Of a stretch of 59,431 nucleotides of DNA, positions 1 to 8,378 are shown one piece after another. The number at the start of each line of letters is the position of its first letter. Within the stretch, counting starts at the first letter, position 1. The stretch lies in the NCBI GenBank assembly GCA_964438735.1, contig CAYTLW010000037.1, forward strand, positions 1 to 59,431. Direction: 5' to 3'. The notes below the pieces were generated by a model that was given only the letters and a program-made list of their open reading frames with translations, was not told the origin of the DNA and did not search any database. A program made the translations under genes and the position numbers. This stretch comes from CAYTLW01 sp964438735. GTDB lineage: Bacteria > Myxococcota_A > UBA9042.

Positions 1-285
1 GCTCATGTCGCCAGGTGGGCAAAATGATCCACAACCAACGTGAACCTGTTTAGATGCACTCGACTGAGATGACAAACCGTTCAGAACGCCGATCTGGCTG
101 CGCCATGCGGCCCCGCCAGCCTCTTGAAATAGCGCTACTATTCCTGCGGTCTGGCGAGACCACCTGGCTTGCACCTCGACGCCCTGAACGGCTCGCCACT
201 TGCGCCGAGCACATCTGGCACAGAGTCCGATCTCGGCTACTGCAGGGGCTTTTGATGGCCAGGGGAACGGGCTATGCTCCGCGCC
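1..285. other. upstream non-coding stretch
   Basis: No convincing gene lies before the pentapeptide-repeat CDS. A short open frame from 54 lacks a ribosome binding site and recognisable protein character and runs into the next gene. The stretch is somewhat less GC-rich at its 5' end and probably carries the promoter of the next gene, but no clear -35/-10 pair could be picked. Confidence 0.4.
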
Positions 286-1422
286 ATGAGTGACCTCACC
301 GCCATCGCGAATGCTTCCGATCTCAACCACGCCCTGGACCGCGGCACGCTGGAGCGCGTCGAGGTGGGTCCATGTGACCTCGCCCCGGCCGAATTCGGCG
401 CCGTGCAGATGAACCATGTGCGCATGCTCGGCACCAAGATGGTCGGCGTCTCCATCGGCGGACTGGTCGCCGATAGATGGCAAGCCAGGGGTGCCGTATT
501 GCGCGGCACCCGCTTCGAGGGCGCGCGCTTGAAGAACTGCGAGATCTCGCAGTCCCTGGGCCACGAGATCCAGTGGCCGCGCGTGCAGATGCGCGACTGC
601 CGGGTGGTCGAGACGCCACTGACCAACGCCAACCTGGCGCGCTCCGTGCTGTCTGGTTGCGAATTCCAGACCGTAGACCTCAACCACACCAACCTGACCG
701 AAGCGATGCTCATCAACTGCCGCTTCACGGATACCCGGCAGGGCGGGGCGGTGCTGGATAACGCCAACTTCGCAGGCGCAGTGCTGTGCAATTCGCACAT
801 GGTCGGCGCCAATCTCTTCCGCGCCAGCTTCGACGGCGCGGTGCTCATCGGCGTCGACCTGCGGCAGGCCAACCTGGTCGACGTGAACTTCTCAGGCGCC
901 GTGCTTATCGGGGTCAAGCTCGATGGCGCCGAGATGGGCCAGGACACCGCCGCAGCGGTGCGCGAAGCCGGCGGCACGCTGGCCGACGTCATCGGCCAAC
1001 TCGGTCGCCACGAGCCCGGCCACCTGGCGGTCATCGCCGCCACCGCGGTCGCGGCCATCGCCACCACGGCCAGCAAACCTGCAGCCGGTGGCGGCCACGC
1101 CATGGCCACGCCGACCGGGCCCTCCATCACCGAGCTGTTGGCCCTGGACTTTGCCAGCCTGATTCGCGAACTGCAGGGTCGCGGCGGCCCCACCGAGATG
1201 GGCCGCCTGCGCGTGGACGGCCAACAGGTCTACGCTCGCGGCGTCGACGGCGCCGAGGTGCGCCTCACCGCGGCCGAGAGGGCGCCTGCGCAACGTCCAC
1301 CGGTCATGCGCACGCCAGAACCTGAGTCCGCCCGCCCTGCCCCACCACCAGCGGCTGCGCCAGCGCCAACGCCAGGCGATAACTTTGGCGCGTTCGGCAA
1401 CGGTGGACTCGAGATCGATTGA
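286..1422 (+). CDS. pentapeptide-repeat protein
   Basis: The product is about 378 aa. Residues about 25-220 are built of A(N/D)Lxx-like pentapeptides such as ANLAR, TNLTE, ANFAG, ANLFR and ANLVD, which fold as a right-handed quadrilateral beta-helix. The rest is an Ala-rich, partly hydrophobic stretch, a short globular part containing an RVDGQQVYARG segment, and a Pro/Ala-rich tail. No signal peptide is visible. An in-frame ATG at 274 is possible, but the start at 286 gives a cleaner N-terminus. The gene converges with the glutaredoxin gene, leaving a 4-bp gap. Pentapeptide proteins range from DNA-gyrase mimics to type VI secretion adaptors, so the family does not fix a role. A structural or adaptor role is the safest inference. 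Confidence 0.85.
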   Translation: MSDLTAIANASDLNHALDRGTLERVEVGPCDLAPAEFGAVQMNHVRMLGTKMVGVSIGGLVADRWQARGAVLRGTRFEGARLKNCEISQSLGHEIQWPRVQMRDCRVVETPLTNANLARSVLSGCEFQTVDLNHTNLTEAMLINCRFTDTRQGGAVLDNANFAGAVLCNSHMVGANLFRASFDGAVLIGVDLRQANLVDVNFSGAVLIGVKLDGAEMGQDTAAAVREAGGTLADVIGQLGRHEPGHLAVIAATAVAAIATTASKPAAGGGHAMATPTGPSITELLALDFASLIRELQGRGGPTEMGRLRVDGQQVYARGVDGAEVRLTAAERAPAQRPPVMRTPEPESARPAPPPAAAPAPTPGDNFGAFGNGGLEID

Positions 1423-1426
1423 TCGC

Positions 1427-2107
1427 TCAGCCGCCCTGTAGCGCGGCGTCGATGGCCTGGCGGCTGAAGCCCGACAGGATCCGACCCTTGATGTACAGAA
1501 TCGGCACGCCCTGAAGCTGGGATGAAGGCACGCCTGCCTTGGCGGCCCGCTGGAGCATGTCCTGGCGCGCGCCGGGCTCGCGCTCGATGTCCTTGCTGAC
1601 GAATGGCACGCCCTTCATGCGCAGGTAATCACCCGCTTTTTCGCAGTAGCCGCACCAGGCGGTGCGGTACAGGATCACCTCGCCAGATGCCACGGTCGCC
1701 GCTTGGACCTGGGCTGGAGGCGGCGGCCTGCTGGCGGCGACCTTCCTCTCCAGCTCGAAGCGATCGACCACGCGCACCGCGTACGACTCGCCCGCCTTCT
1801 TGCTCAGGTCAGCGACATAAAGCCAGGGTCCCTGCGCGCTGGGATCATCGGGCACCACGATCACCTGCGGCCGCGCGCCCTCGGGCACGTCGGCCGGCTT
1901 GCGGGCCATGATGAGCTGACCGCTGGCCGGGGCGAAGTAGCGCAGGACCCAGGGTCCGTTCTCGTCACCGATGGTCGGCGGCGGCGGCGGTGTGCGCACG
2001 ACGGCAGGCGACTCGTCGGGATCGTCGGCGCGCTGACAGCCAATGCCAGTCCCCAGGACCGCCAGGATGAGCGTGGTCAACAGACGATTGAGCGTGTTTT
2101 GGTTCAT
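1427..2107 (-). CDS. lipoprotein with C-terminal glutaredoxin domain
   Basis: The product is about 226 aa. The N-terminus has a hydrophobic signal ending in a GIGC lipobox (Cys24), so it should be a lipid-anchored envelope protein. After a Pro-rich linker and a roughly 80-residue region of unknown fold, residues about 143-226 are glutaredoxin-like, with a CGYC active site (Cys152, Cys155) after ILYRTAW and a cis-proline in GVPILYIKG. The start at 2107 is favoured over longer frames because a GAGGAG ribosome site lies just upstream and the signal peptide then starts at residue 1. It follows the HEAT lipoprotein gene by 35 bp and is probably co-transcribed. Glutaredoxins are normally cytosolic and glutathione-dependent, so an exported one probably does thiol-disulfide work by another electron route (inference). 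Confidence 0.85.
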   Translation of the reverse strand: MNQNTLNRLLTTLILAVLGTGIGCQRADDPDESPAVVRTPPPPPTIGDENGPWVLRYFAPASGQLIMARKPADVPEGARPQVIVVPDDPSAQGPWLYVADLSKKAGESYAVRVVDRFELERKVAASRPPPPAQVQAATVASGEVILYRTAWCGYCEKAGDYLRMKGVPFVSKDIEREPGARQDMLQRAAKAGVPSSQLQGVPILYIKGRILSGFSRQAIDAALQGG

Positions 2108-2142
2108 GTGACAGGCTCCTCGGTGGTGAGCTCGTCGGGAGT

Positions 2143-2928
2143 TCAAGGCGCCGGCTGGCCGCGCTCGATGCGGTCCATGGCGTACTTCCACCATGCGCGG
2201 TCGACCGCGCCGGCGCCGCGCAGGGCAGTCGCCACCGCGGGCCGATCGGCCACGGGTGCGAGCGAGCCCATGGCCGCCTGCCGGACCACGGGGCCTGGAT
2301 CTGAGAGCAGGGTCACGAGCGCCGCGACCACGTCGGCATCATCGGGGCGGCCCACGTGAACCCGCAGCGCTCGCGCAGCGGCGCATCGCAGGTGTTCGGT
2401 GCCTTCGGACAGGTCCACGATGAGCGCCTTGCGGGCGGCAGGGTCGCGCCGGCGGGAGAGCGCCAGGCGAGCGGCGATGGCCAGGGTCTCGTCGACATCG
2501 TCCAACAGCGCTCTCAACTCCTCGCAGGCCTCTTCGCAAGGCTTGTCCGGCCCCAGCAAACGGCCCATGCCCTCGATGGCCCCCAGCCGGGTCGAGCGCC
2601 CCGATTCGGGATCGCGCAACGCCTTGAGCAGGAGCAGTCGGGCGATCTCCTGGGCGGGCTCCGCAGCGCGCTCGAGCCGTTCGGCGACGGTGGCACGTGC
2701 TGCGGCGCTGTCGGTGGTCAGCAAGCCGAAACAAGTGGCCAGCACACAGGCGCCTCGTGCCTCTGCAGGACCGCAGGCCGCGTCGCTGAAACAGGGGTTG
2801 CCGCTGCCGATGAGCATGGACGCCGCGGCGAGCTCCGGCCGCATGGCGTCGGGGGCGGCGGGCTCACCGCAGCCGATGGCCAGCGCACTGGCCAGGGCGA
2901 TCAGGGCTGCGGGATGTGCGGTCGCCAC
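2143..2928 (-). CDS. HEAT-repeat lipoprotein
   Basis: The product is about 261 aa from a GTG start. The N-terminus has a lipoprotein signal with lipobox AIGC (Cys20). A short Cys-containing section (Cys46, Cys52, Cys61, Cys66) precedes helical HEAT-like repeats from about residue 75 onward, recognisable by spaced segments such as RLGAIEGMGRLLG, AARALRVHVG and VRQAAMGSLAPVA. HEAT solenoids are protein-binding scaffolds. The gene sits between a second exported HEAT protein (46 bp upstream) and the lipoprotein glutaredoxin (35 bp downstream), which suggests one operon for an envelope-localised assembly. The specific partner is unknown. Confidence 0.75.
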   Translation of the reverse strand: MATAHPAALIALASALAIGCGEPAAPDAMRPELAAASMLIGSGNPCFSDAACGPAEARGACVLATCFGLLTTDSAAARATVAERLERAAEPAQEIARLLLLKALRDPESGRSTRLGAIEGMGRLLGPDKPCEEACEELRALLDDVDETLAIAARLALSRRRDPAARKALIVDLSEGTEHLRCAAARALRVHVGRPDDADVVAALVTLLSDPGPVVRQAAMGSLAPVADRPAVATALRGAGAVDRAWWKYAMDRIERGQPAP

Positions 2929-2974
2929 GATAGCTGCAAGGTCCTCGTCGGGGGCCGGAGCCCGGGTCCGCGCG

Positions 2975-4846
2975 CTAGCCGCCCACCAGCGTCAGGGCGG
3001 CGGCGATGCGGATGTTGGGGTTGGGCTCGTTGAGTGTGCCGATCAGCAGCTCACGGGCGCCCTTATCCCGCTTCAACTTGCCCAGCAGTCGGATGGCCGC
3101 GATGCGGGTGGGCATGGGCGCCCTGGCGGCGTATTGCTTGATGATGTCGGCCATCTTCTTGCCCTCGAGCTCGAACAGGCGGTGCAGCAGTCGCACGCGC
3201 AACTGGTCCTCGTCGGTCTTGAGCATGACCCGCTTGAGCAGCGCCGTCCGCTGCTCCGGCAGCAGGTCGATGGCGTCCATGGCCTCCTCGCGGATGGCCA
3301 TGCGATCGCTGAACAGGGCGAACTGCACATAGCTCTCGAACGTGGGCCCGAACTCTCGGGTCAGGCGCAGGATGGCGCCCGGCTGCAGCCAGCCCAGGGC
3401 GCGCTTGAAGTGGCGTACGGCGTTGGCCGGATCGGACATCAAGAAGCCCCGAACCGCCTCATAACGAACGTCCGGGCTGCGGTCGCGGATGGCGATCTGC
3501 AGACCCTGGCGCGCCGCCACGTCACCCGACTCGGCCAGAGCGCGGACCACCAGCTTGCGCACCTCGGGCTGCTTCTCACGGGTGTAGAAGCGCAGCGCCT
3601 CGTAGGCCGACTTGTGCTTGATGGCCGCCATGGCTTTGAGCAGCTCCACCTTTACGGCGGCGTTCTTCTCGTGATCCAGGCCCTCGCGCAGCGGCGGCAC
3701 CGACACCTTGGAGGCGATGTAGGCCAGGACGCGGGCGGAGGCGATGCGTACGTCCGGGATGGCGTCGCGCAGGTACTCGTGCATCTCGCGCAGCCGTCCG
3801 GCACCGCCAACTCGGCCCAGGTAGTACACGCCGGTGGGCCGCAGGTGCACGTTGGTGCCCTTGGCCAGGGCGTCGGCGGCGCGCATCATGGTTCGGTCAT
3901 CCATCTCGGCCAGGATTTCGTAGACCGCCAGCGTGAGCCGGCCATCCTTGTCCTCGCCCAGCAGTGACTTGATTTTGGCGGCGTCCGCCTTCTTGGCGAT
4001 GCCCTTGTAGATCTTCAGCGCCTTGATCAACTCGTCGCCCTCGGCGTTGTCGCAGAACTTCAGCACCGCCTTGGACACCGACTTGTCACCGTGATGTCCA
4101 CGGGTCAGGGCCACCTTGGCGGCCACGGCTGAGTCCTTGGTCTTGATGTACTTGAGGAAGGAGACATCCAGCCCGACGCGGGTGTTGAGGCCGATGTCGA
4201 GCAGGATCTTGGCCACCTCGGCCCGCTTGCCGTGCTTCTTGGCCACCGTGATCAGGTGCTTGGCGTGCAGCGAAGAGGTCATGTTCTTCAGGGCGCGGAC
4301 GCCGGCTTCGTGGACCAGGGGCGACTTGTTGCCGATGAGCGCGGCGACGATCTGTCCGGTGCGGTCGTGGTTGCGCGAGGTGATGGCGTCAGCGATGACG
4401 GGCTGACGCTCGCTCTCCTTGTCGGCCAGGGCCTCGACGATCACTGAGATGGCCTGCTTGGTCTTTACGTGTTCGAGGACCGGCAGCACGACGAAAGGCT
4501 GCAGTGTGGGCAGGTTGAGGGCATCGACGACCACCTTCCGCCAGGCCTTGTCGCGCAGCTGCATATAGCCGCGAGCGATGCCGGCACGCACGACCCACTG
4601 GGGATCCTCGACGCCATCCTTGAGGAGCTTGCGCACCTCGCGATTCTTCCGGTCAAAGGCGATGCCCTGGTAGGCCATGCCGCGGGCGCGGAAGTCGGCG
4701 CTCTTCAGCCCTGCCAACAGGGTCGAGTGTGCGTCGCGGATGGGATTCGGCTTGGCCGCTCGCTTCCTCGCGCCCAGGGCGTCGGTGGCCAGCAAGGCCA
4801 GGCAGAGGGAGAGGATGATGGCTCGGGTGACGGCTCGTGGATGCAT
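2975..4846 (-). CDS. exported HEAT-repeat protein
   Basis: The product is 623 aa. A signal peptide (basic MHPRAVTR, then a leucine-rich core ending DALGA) indicates export to the periplasm or beyond. The rest is an almost continuous solenoid of about 30-residue helical HEAT/PBS-type repeats, for example DPQWVVRAGIARGYMQL, PDVRIASARVLAYIA, PEVRKLVVRALAESG and PNIRIAAALTLVGG at the very C-terminus. The start is supported by a GGAGG site a few bases upstream. It appears to lead an operon with the HEAT lipoprotein and the lipoprotein glutaredoxin. No catalytic motif is visible, and a scaffold role is inferred from the fold only. Confidence 0.8.
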   Translation of the reverse strand: MHPRAVTRAIILSLCLALLATDALGARKRAAKPNPIRDAHSTLLAGLKSADFRARGMAYQGIAFDRKNREVRKLLKDGVEDPQWVVRAGIARGYMQLRDKAWRKVVVDALNLPTLQPFVVLPVLEHVKTKQAISVIVEALADKESERQPVIADAITSRNHDRTGQIVAALIGNKSPLVHEAGVRALKNMTSSLHAKHLITVAKKHGKRAEVAKILLDIGLNTRVGLDVSFLKYIKTKDSAVAAKVALTRGHHGDKSVSKAVLKFCDNAEGDELIKALKIYKGIAKKADAAKIKSLLGEDKDGRLTLAVYEILAEMDDRTMMRAADALAKGTNVHLRPTGVYYLGRVGGAGRLREMHEYLRDAIPDVRIASARVLAYIASKVSVPPLREGLDHEKNAAVKVELLKAMAAIKHKSAYEALRFYTREKQPEVRKLVVRALAESGDVAARQGLQIAIRDRSPDVRYEAVRGFLMSDPANAVRHFKRALGWLQPGAILRLTREFGPTFESYVQFALFSDRMAIREEAMDAIDLLPEQRTALLKRVMLKTDEDQLRVRLLHRLFELEGKKMADIIKQYAARAPMPTRIAAIRLLGKLKRDKGARELLIGTLNEPNPNIRIAAALTLVGG

Positions 4847-4951
4847 GCGGGGCCTCCGGCAGTAGCGGGACGCGAGAACCTACAGCGCCAGGGCGCAAGG
4901 CTCAAGGCGTGGTTCCTTACGCTTGACGGGGGACAATGCTTCGCTGGGCTC

Positions 4952-6010
4952 TCAGCTGGCGGCGCCGTTGGACTTGCGAGCGAGCTCCCGAAGGGCCGCC
5001 TGGCGCTCCGCGTCCACCAGGCGGGCGGCGGGTGAAGCCAGGAAGGTGCGCGCCCGCTCCGGCTCCCCCAATGCCTGGATGCAGACCACCTGGACCTGGG
5101 CCATCTCCAACGACTCCGGCAACCGCTCAGCGTAGCGGATGGCGTCGTCATAACGGGTCAGCCGGGCCGAGGACAGGGCCAGGATATGCCAGACGTGTTT
5201 CACCTCTTCCAGCGACAGGAAGGGTTCCGATCGCGCCTGGTGTGACAGCCGGATGGCGGTGTCGAAGTCCTCTGCCTGGTAGGCGTCTCGAGCGCTCACC
5301 AACAGGTCGCGCACGGGCTCGTGGGCCTTGGTCTCGTGACGCACCGGGCTCTTGCCGATGGCCTGCAGCATGCGCCAGTTGTCCATGCCGGTCATGGCCA
5401 GGATGAAGACCATCAACAGGCCGCCAGAGCTGCTCAGGGCCCACAACGCCCCCAGACCGGACAGCCCGAGGCCGATGATGTGCACCGCCCGATCGGCGCG
5501 CAGGCCGCCTGTGACAACCTTGCGCAGGACCACCAGGAGCAGGATGCCGCCGTCCAGCGGCCAGATGGGGATCAGGTTGAAGATGCCCCAGATGATGTTG
5601 ACGTAGACGCCGTAGACCAGGATCTCCGGCAGCATCGACTCACCGGCTGGCAAGACGAACCACAACAGGAAGCCGAGCAGGAAGTTGGTCGCTGGCCCGG
5701 CGGCGGTGATCAGGAACTGGTCGCGTGGCCGATGGGTGGGCTGGTGATAGGTCAGTCCGCCAAAGCTGATCAGCTGGATGCGAGGCTGCAGCCGGAAGTA
5801 GCGCGCCATCATGGCGTGCCCCATCTCGTGCATCAGCACCGAGAAGCTGGCGATCAGCACCACGCCGAAGCCCAGGGCGAGGCTCTTTTTGAAGAGCTCG
5901 AAGAAGATCATCGCCAACAACGCGAAATGCCACGGCGAGACACCGACCGGGATGCCGGCGATGCTGAACAGGGGGCGGGTCTGGTACTGACCGTACAATC
6001 TGGCCTCCAC
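4952..6010 (-). CDS. M50 (site-2) family intramembrane metalloprotease
   Basis: The product is 352 aa from a GTG start. The zinc-binding HEMGH motif (HExxH) is at residues 61-65 within a membrane segment, and the third-ligand region NLIPIWPLDGG lies at about 145-155, the hallmark of M50 proteases that cut transmembrane substrates. About six hydrophobic segments occupy residues 20-215. Residues about 230-345 are a soluble TPR-like helical tail with alternating YQAEDFDTAIRLS and LTRYDDAIRYAE segments, which could recruit a substrate. There is no PDZ domain. The gene stands 105 bp upstream of the HEAT operon on the same strand. The substrate cannot be read from the context. Confidence 0.85.
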   Translation of the reverse strand: MEARLYGQYQTRPLFSIAGIPVGVSPWHFALLAMIFFELFKKSLALGFGVVLIASFSVLMHEMGHAMMARYFRLQPRIQLISFGGLTYHQPTHRPRDQFLITAAGPATNFLLGFLLWFVLPAGESMLPEILVYGVYVNIIWGIFNLIPIWPLDGGILLLVVLRKVVTGGLRADRAVHIIGLGLSGLGALWALSSSGGLLMVFILAMTGMDNWRMLQAIGKSPVRHETKAHEPVRDLLVSARDAYQAEDFDTAIRLSHQARSEPFLSLEEVKHVWHILALSSARLTRYDDAIRYAERLPESLEMAQVQVVCIQALGEPERARTFLASPAARLVDAERQAALRELARKSNGAAS

Positions 6011-6083
6011 GGCGCCGCCCTTGGCGCCTCAACCCACATTGTAGGAGGCACCCGGAGCGGGGCAAGGTCTGGTGCTACGACAA

Positions 6084-8204
6084 CTACCTCATGGGCCGTC
6101 CGGGTGGGTCGGCCGGAGCGTCGGGACCCAGCAGGGGTCGCTGGGTCTGAATCAGCGCATTCGGGGCAATGGTGGGCATGACGTCGACCGTCACGTGCGC
6201 GGGCAGGAAGTCGACGTTGGGGATCATCATCACGGGATCGGGCGCGCGCAACCCCTCCAGACCGGGCACGGCCACGGTGGCGGATTCGGGCGCCGGCACC
6301 TCGGGATCGGGTTCCGGGGGCGGCGGTTCGGGCAGGTCGATGCCCAGCACGCCCATGAATGCGCGTGCATCGATGCGACGGTCGTCGGGCAGCCCCATGC
6401 CGATCCACTCCAGCAGCAGCTCGACGATGCGTTCGGCGCGGGCCCTGCGGGCCAGTTCCTCTGCGGTCGGTATGGGCCACTCCGCCGGTTGCGGGTTCTG
6501 GAAGACCTGCCAGCGATCCCGTTGATAGATGCGATGCCAGCCACGGAGCGAGCGTTCCCACGCCCCGGGGGCCTCGCCGTGCCGGCGCTGGATGACCACG
6601 TAGTTGTAATAGCGACCATGTTCACGGATCGAAAACGCGGCCCGGGCGGCGTCGGGCGGGCGCGGGATGGCTGTGTGTGGGTTCTCGGCCAGCGGGATGG
6701 GGCCCAGGCGGCCGAAATCCGTCGGCGTGTAGCCACCCTGGTAGACCGCGTACCAGCTGGCCGGATCGCGCCAGACCGGTCCTTTGAGCCAGGCGCTGCT
6801 GTTGGGGCTGGTCAGGGTCAGCACGTTGCGTTCGGCTGGAATCTGGCCATAGGCCGCCCGCATGCTGCCCTGCTCGGCGCTGGCCACCATGCTGGCGCCC
6901 GCCGTCTGCAACGGCAGGGTCACGGCGCAGATGAGCAACGCCAGGCTGCCCGCCCAGGACAGGGCGCGTCGATGAGGACGTCCAGCCAGCGGCCACAGAG
7001 GCAGGCACGCGACCCCGACGATGGCCACCAGCGGCACCAGTCGGGGGCTCATGGCGGCCAGTGGCAGCGGCCGCCAGAGGTGCTGCGGCAGGAGGAAGTA
7101 GAGCGCCAACAAGGTGACCAATGCAGAGCCGGCATAGACACGGCCACGGGACGCGGCCACGGCGGGTCCGTACCAGATGGCCAGAATCCACAACACCAGG
7201 CCGAGCAACCACAAACTGCTCGCCAACTCGCCAGGACGTTGCAGCAGGAAGTGGGGCAGCCCACCGACCTCTCCCGACGCTTCGGAGAAGCGCGCGAACA
7301 TGTGTTCGAAGAGCTGGCGGATGGATGCCAAGGGCGTCAGGTGGGCCGCCACATAGACGCGCTCGGTGGCCGCGCCCATGGGTTCGACCAGCGCAGGCGT
7401 ATGGGAGACCAGCGGCAGGCGCGCGGCGGCCACCTGGGCCAGCAACCAGGGCACCAACAGGCCAATCGATGGCAGACAGATCGCCAACTCGCGGGCCGGC
7501 CACATGAGCCCCAGACGCCAGCCCTCCCGAGCGCCGACAACCGCCGCCTGCACGGGCAGCAAGACAAGCGCGGCGATCCAGAGCACATGGTGCGTCGCCG
7601 CCAGCGCCAACATCAACGCCAGCACCAGCAACGCGCGCTGGAACGTGGCCCGCTCGACCAGGCGCACGTGGGCAGCCAGCAGCCAGAGGAAGAGCGGCAG
7701 CCCCGCCAGGTAGGGCAGGTCGCCAGCAAAGAAGCCGGCGTTGAGCGCCCACGGGATGATCGCCAGCACCAGCCACCGACTCTGGCGCAGCGTGCGCAAC
7801 AGCATCAACGCCGCGGCGGGCAGCAAACCTACGCTCAGCGATACCACCACGCGGCCTGCCCACTCGACGCCACCCACCCACGCCAGCAGCTCGACCGCGT
7901 GATACCAGGCCGTCCCCGGCACCAGGACGTCGGCCTGGATGTGGCGGTTGCGAACCAGGGCGCTGATGTCCCAATCATGCAGCAGGGCGACCATGTGCAG
8001 GTGGGCGCCCGAGTCGGGCATGGGCAGGCCATCTGGCAACCAGATGGGCGCCATGCACAGGGCCGTCAGGGCGGCGAAGAGCGACCAGAAGAGGAGGTTC
8101 CAACCTTCGACACCGGAGGAAGAAGGATCGACCGGCGGCGACGACTCCGGTGGAGCTGGCGCTGATGGCGGTGGCGCGAGCTGGGCTGGGCCTGGATCGG
8201 TCAC
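6084..8204 (-). CDS. polytopic membrane protein, GT-C-like
   Basis: The product is about 706 aa from a GTG start. A Pro/Ser-rich cytosolic N-terminus leads into roughly ten transmembrane helices (residues about 35-470), followed by a soluble C-terminal region of about 230 residues rich in Pro. An acidic/His motif after the first helix (PDSGAHLHMV) resembles the position of the catalytic Asp loop in GT-C glycosyltransferases and oligosaccharyl-transferase-like proteins, but the overall match is weak. It lies 73 bp upstream of the M50 protease on the same strand and is divergent from the CotH-like gene. Treat the enzymatic assignment as a hypothesis; membrane topology is the firm part. Confidence 0.6.
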   Translation of the reverse strand: MTDPGPAQLAPPPSAPAPPESSPPVDPSSSGVEGWNLLFWSLFAALTALCMAPIWLPDGLPMPDSGAHLHMVALLHDWDISALVRNRHIQADVLVPGTAWYHAVELLAWVGGVEWAGRVVVSLSVGLLPAAALMLLRTLRQSRWLVLAIIPWALNAGFFAGDLPYLAGLPLFLWLLAAHVRLVERATFQRALLVLALMLALAATHHVLWIAALVLLPVQAAVVGAREGWRLGLMWPARELAICLPSIGLLVPWLLAQVAAARLPLVSHTPALVEPMGAATERVYVAAHLTPLASIRQLFEHMFARFSEASGEVGGLPHFLLQRPGELASSLWLLGLVLWILAIWYGPAVAASRGRVYAGSALVTLLALYFLLPQHLWRPLPLAAMSPRLVPLVAIVGVACLPLWPLAGRPHRRALSWAGSLALLICAVTLPLQTAGASMVASAEQGSMRAAYGQIPAERNVLTLTSPNSSAWLKGPVWRDPASWYAVYQGGYTPTDFGRLGPIPLAENPHTAIPRPPDAARAAFSIREHGRYYNYVVIQRRHGEAPGAWERSLRGWHRIYQRDRWQVFQNPQPAEWPIPTAEELARRARAERIVELLLEWIGMGLPDDRRIDARAFMGVLGIDLPEPPPPEPDPEVPAPESATVAVPGLEGLRAPDPVMMIPNVDFLPAHVTVDVMPTIAPNALIQTQRPLLGPDAPADPPGRPMR

Positions 8205-8378
8205 TGTCGCGGCCTGGGTGATACACGGCGCCGGAGTGCCGGCGTGCGGCGCGGGAGCCTACGCGATCGCCGCGGCGGGGTGAAGTCCGGTGGTGGCGGT
8301 CGGCAACCTGTCGTTCGGTTGCAGAGCGCGACGTTGATTCGCAACAATGCGCGACGAAGGGGAGGGACGGTTTTGAGC

